Assembly: GCA_964019425.1 (NCBI GenBank)
Contig: OZ025847.1
Coordinates: forward strand, 23,501 to 87,500
Source of the DNA: Flectonema sp. DT1601
Taxonomy: Eukaryota; Euglenozoa; Diplonemea; Diplonemida; Diplonemidae
Reading direction: 5' to 3'
Length of the DNA stretch: 64,000 nucleotides
Positions 61,259-64,000 of the stretch are shown piece by piece. Position 1 is the stretch's first letter; each line of letters opens with the position of its first letter. The notes under the pieces are model-generated. The model saw nothing but the letters and a program-made list of their open reading frames with translations, ran no database searches and had not been told where the DNA came from. Made by a program: the position numbers and the translations under genes.

Positions 61259-61599
61259 AAAAAAAAAAAAAAAAAAAAGAAATACTAAAAAAACGACACA
61301 ACGATAAAAAAGATGAATAGGAAACTTAGTGGTGAAAATGGGAACTAGTTTGGTTTTCGTTTTTTCCGTTAAATATTATTAATATAATGCTGAATAGAAA
61401 GAAAAAGAAAAAGATGGAGTGAGGGAAATTAATGAGACCAAGATGACAATGTACTACCCGACGAAATACCCAACGCACCAGGAACCTTGCGAGATAGTTG
61501 CTGTGGATGCTGTTTTTCTTCCATCATCGAGTATAATCTGTTTGTGTCTTTGTTTTTATTTTTATTTTTTTTAAAAAACCTAATAACTCACAGTAAATA

Positions 61600-62060
61600 A
61601 GTTATGACTCCGACCGCCGACCTCGACAGGTTATGGAAAGGGCAGCGGAGTACTCAAGCGCGGGGCCATTTCACATCCTAGTGTCTTTGATGGCAAAAGG
61701 AGTTGCGATCGACGGGGCTGTGCTCGGTCGGGTGACGAAGCATGCATCGGGAGGCGACGGATTTCCGATCACCTCGGTCAGGTATGGAATCCGGTCGACC
61801 TTCAGTAATAATAATTATCATTTGAGTAATAAAAAAGAAAAAAGAATTTAAAAAAAAAGGAGAGATTCAAAATTGTCGAAAGAACACGAACATCTGTAGC
61901 AGACCGAAGAAGTCGAAGTTATCGTCGACGAGTGAGGAACGTGGGTCTCCGTTGCATGTGGATAATGTTTCACCGTTGGACTTGGAAAAAGTCAGAGCGT
62001 TGGTGCGGCAAGAAGAACGAGATTCGATGATGTTGTGAACTTGACTTTCGAACCGAAGCT
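61600..62060 (+). mobile_element. GC-rich fossil coding patch, probably from a mobile element
   Basis: Composition is clearly more GC-rich than the window and protein-like on the plus strand, opposite to every host gene. I cannot name the family; a retroelement-encoded protein is the likeliest source. It is broken, without visible terminal repeats. It abuts the 3' end of the coiled-coil gene at 62108 and may have affected that gene's last residues. Confidence 0.4.
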
Positions 62061-62107
62061 AAAGAAGGGAAGGCAGACGGCGAATGTAAGGAAACAGATA
62101 TCACCTA

Positions 62108-63741
62108 TCAAGAATAGCCTTCCTTCTTTAGAGAAAAACAGAAAATTTTCACAAACCTATTTTTGTATGAATGATCGACAGGAGGAGGATGATTTGACGT
62201 TGTTTTATACGAGTAACCATAATCAATTCCTTCATTTAGTTTATTACTCTTATTATCGATTGCTGACTTTAGCTGAGGAGGTAGTAAGGCGTAACCTTCT
62301 AATAAAAGTATGAGTGGAACGAGAACATGACCTTCAGTAACCTGAAAACCTGATATGTTTACAGGTGTGAGAGACTCATCTTTAACAACTGCAAAGTGGG
62401 GTTGGCATATTTTTGTAATGTATTCCAGCATCTGATGTGCTTTTTTATCGCTCTCAATCACGCTTGCTTCTTTAAAAATTAAAGTTCCTCGCAACTCTTT
62501 TGCTTCTTGGCGATGCTTTTCCACTGAAGAAGCTTCCTCTGCCAGTGCTGCTTTTAGTTGCATAACTAACTCTTCTCTAGTTCTGCATCTTCCTTCCAAG
62601 CTGTTGGATTTTGCTTGAGAGTCAATGCGAGAGCGCTCATTATCTCGTAACTCTTCTTTTAGGGTTCGTATCGTGTCCTCAAGTTCGGTTCTCCCATCGG
62701 TCGATTTTTTTATTTGTCTCCGAAGTGATTCTATCAATTCTGTTTATTTATTTATAATGAAGAAACATATTCTACTAAGTTGTCGTTAATTTAAGTTTCG
62801 TGACTTAAACTTGGGAGGGTTAATTAAATTATGTAAAGATAACACACCAGTCTGTTCCTTGGTTGCTGAGGATGCCTTGAAATCAGCATCAGCAGAGAGT
62901 TCCAAAAATTTCATTTTTTGCTCAGCAAGAGCGTTGCCTAGTCGTTCTCGTTCTTGAGTGTGGACGAGGTCCTGCACTCGTTGTTTTTCTTGTTGAATTC
63001 TGAGATTATTGTCAAGTTCAGCATTTAGCTGTCTGCTTTCTTCCCATTTCTTCTCAATTTCCCTTGACAACAGTGACCCCTGTCGAAGAGATGCCAACTC
63101 CTTGTTACAGAGTGAGAGTGAGTGCTGTAGGCGCTTGACTTCAGCTTCAAGACGTCGCTCCTGTTTAATTATTATTAGATTTTAATTCTTAAAGAGTGAG
63201 TAATGATTATGAATAGTAGACATACCCTCTTACCACCTTCAGCTGTCTTTCGATATCGAGAGAAGTCTCTTGGAACTGTTTCTTTGATGGGCTCTGTTTC
63301 ACGAGCAGCAGTGATGTCAATTAAACGTTCCTCACCAGTCTGCGTACCTTCGATAACCATTAGCGAGTCAGTAGCTAGGAGGGGTTGTAGTGATCCTGTT
63401 ATTGGTATTTAGTTGGTGGAGCTGATTAGTTTAATTAAATTCAAAAAGTAATATTACAAACCTTTTGGTGGTAATCCATTTGAGCTATCAGAAGTCGATG
63501 GTCTTCTCAGAGACATCCCACTCGATCTCTTTGCAAACTTTGCTCCAGATATCGTAACAGGGCATTCGCCTGCATTAGTTGTTACTTTACATGGTGCTGC
63601 AGGTGGGAGTCCAAGAGTCCCAACCATCGGGCTAGTTGAAGGTCTTCCTATTATACCAGAGCTCTGATGTCTTTGAACTCCATTCCAGTGTCGTTGAGAA
63701 GGAGACTGCGAGATGTTCGGCATAGACCGGCATCTCGGCAT
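62108..63741 (-). CDS. Coiled-coil protein, four exons
   Basis: Exons are 63462-63741, 63226-63395, 62848-63160 and 62108-62739. Introns of 66, 65 and 108 nt have donors GTTTGT, GTATGT and GTGTGT and acceptors AACAG; phases 1, 0 and 1 fit exactly, giving 464 residues. The N-terminal 95 residues are Ser/Pro/Arg-rich (MPRCRSMPNISQSPSQRHWN), then a linker with TAARETEPIKETVPRDFSRY. From about residue 151 to 350 is a coiled coil (LEAEVKRLQHSLSLCNKELA; SLRRQIKKSTDGRTELEDTI). After about 380 a hydrophobic segment (GHVLVPLILLLEGYALLPPQ) precedes a basic tail. A cytoskeletal or flagellar role is plausible but unproven. The last 30 residues border the fossil patch and may not be original. A TTTCGACAG acceptor-like site ends 13 nt before the ATG. 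Confidence 0.83.
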
Positions 63742-64000
63742 CTTCGTGTGTGTACTGTCGAAAGAAGTATATTAAGAGGAGATATTTTCTTGAAACTTGG
63801 TTCCCAAAATATTTCATGTCACATATACTGCAGTGATGTGAGGTGATTACATACAGCCTCTATAGCTTTTTCTTATAACCCTTTCTTGGGCATCAAGTCA
63901 AATCTTGTACTCGACTGAAATCCCACAGAACTTCGGTTCCAAGTGGATCGTCGCGGGGGTAAAATTGGCAGTTTTAAAAAAAATTCACCCCCCTTTCCCC
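63742..64000. other. Right-edge spacer
   Basis: The leader of the coiled-coil gene and about 250 bp upstream. A short minus-strand open stretch ends in a stop near 63893 and could be the tail of the next gene, but it is too short to support. Confidence 0.4.

Larger units (their letters stand above)
60531..62107. other. 1.6-kb interval with dispersed-element copy C and a fossil patch
   Basis: A runs flank element copy C (61139-61258). CCTGCCAGGCAGG near 61008 is a near-perfect palindrome. A GC-rich patch begins near 61600. No intact gene was seen. Confidence 0.55.

Noticed and set aside
63893-63960. Tail of another minus-strand gene at the right edge
   Set aside because: The open stretch is only about 20 codons, with no acceptor and no recognisable motif.
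1-64000. CRISPR arrays, bacterial operons or insertion sequences
   Set aside because: No regular short spaced repeats, no Shine-Dalgarno pattern and no transposase; introns and gene families are eukaryotic.
1-64000. Identification as a trypanosomatid on the basis of one-strand gene order
   Set aside because: At least nine cis-introns with exact phase joins are visible, whereas trypanosomatids have almost none.

Overview
This window is nuclear DNA from a single-celled eukaryote, most likely a flagellate. Every convincing protein gene, about 21 of them, lies on the minus strand. The genes are separated by A/T-rich spacers full of long A and T homopolymers. Several genes carry short GT-AG introns (about 62-110 nt, one of 719 nt). 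Almost every start codon lies 0-50 nt downstream of a T-rich stretch ending in AG, with no matching donor in view. One-strand gene order plus acceptor-like sites before each ATG is what spliced-leader trans-splicing of polycistronic transcripts would leave. With a BILBO1-type N-terminus, a family A cyclase resembling kinetoplastid ones and a Ser/Thr-repeat surface protein recalling bodonids, I infer Euglenozoa. Cis-introns argue against a trypanosomatid and suggest a diplonemid or other euglenozoan. This is inference, not identification.

Layout from low to high coordinates (transcription runs right to left). 1-9587: a partial giant VPS13-like lipid-transfer protein with an inserted NHL propeller and about 11 SH3/Tudor-like repeats. 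9936-12971: an ankyrin/propeller/adenylate-guanylate cyclase/zinc-ribbon protein. 15500-21440: a Kelch protein, a carnitine acyltransferase and a BILBO1-like EF-hand coiled-coil protein. 22048-26377: two tandem BAG-domain genes sharing a nearly identical 306-bp block, an NTF2-like protein and a TraB-family protein. 27346-38545: a small Lys-rich protein, a coiled-coil protein, a beta-helix protein, an unrecognised alpha-helical protein, a second Kelch protein, a WASP-like proline-rich WH2 protein and a coiled-coil protein. 38546-42839 is 4.3 kb without a gene. 42840-48602: a Tudor-knot-like protein and a five-exon His/Gln-rich protein. 50523-58057: a two-exon 2,271-residue surface protein with PAN-like modules, a nested Ser/Thr tandem repeat and seven membrane segments. 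58513-63741: a Siw14-like phosphatase, an RNASEK-like membrane protein and a four-exon coiled-coil protein.

The gene-free stretches hold more than homopolymers. Between 36.5 and 39 kb are three clusters of GC-richer hairpins that look like structured RNA. One sits between 126-bp direct repeats, one next to a 91-bp sequence repeated exactly 13 kb away, and one between 20-bp direct repeats. A dispersed element with complementary ends occurs at about 24.5, 39.6 and 61.1 kb. Fossil retroelement sequence lies inside the large intron of the surface-protein gene, and a second GC-rich fossil-like patch lies at about 61.6-62.1 kb.

No pathway links the neighbouring genes. They look like an ordinary housekeeping, cytoskeletal and membrane set arranged in one directional cluster.
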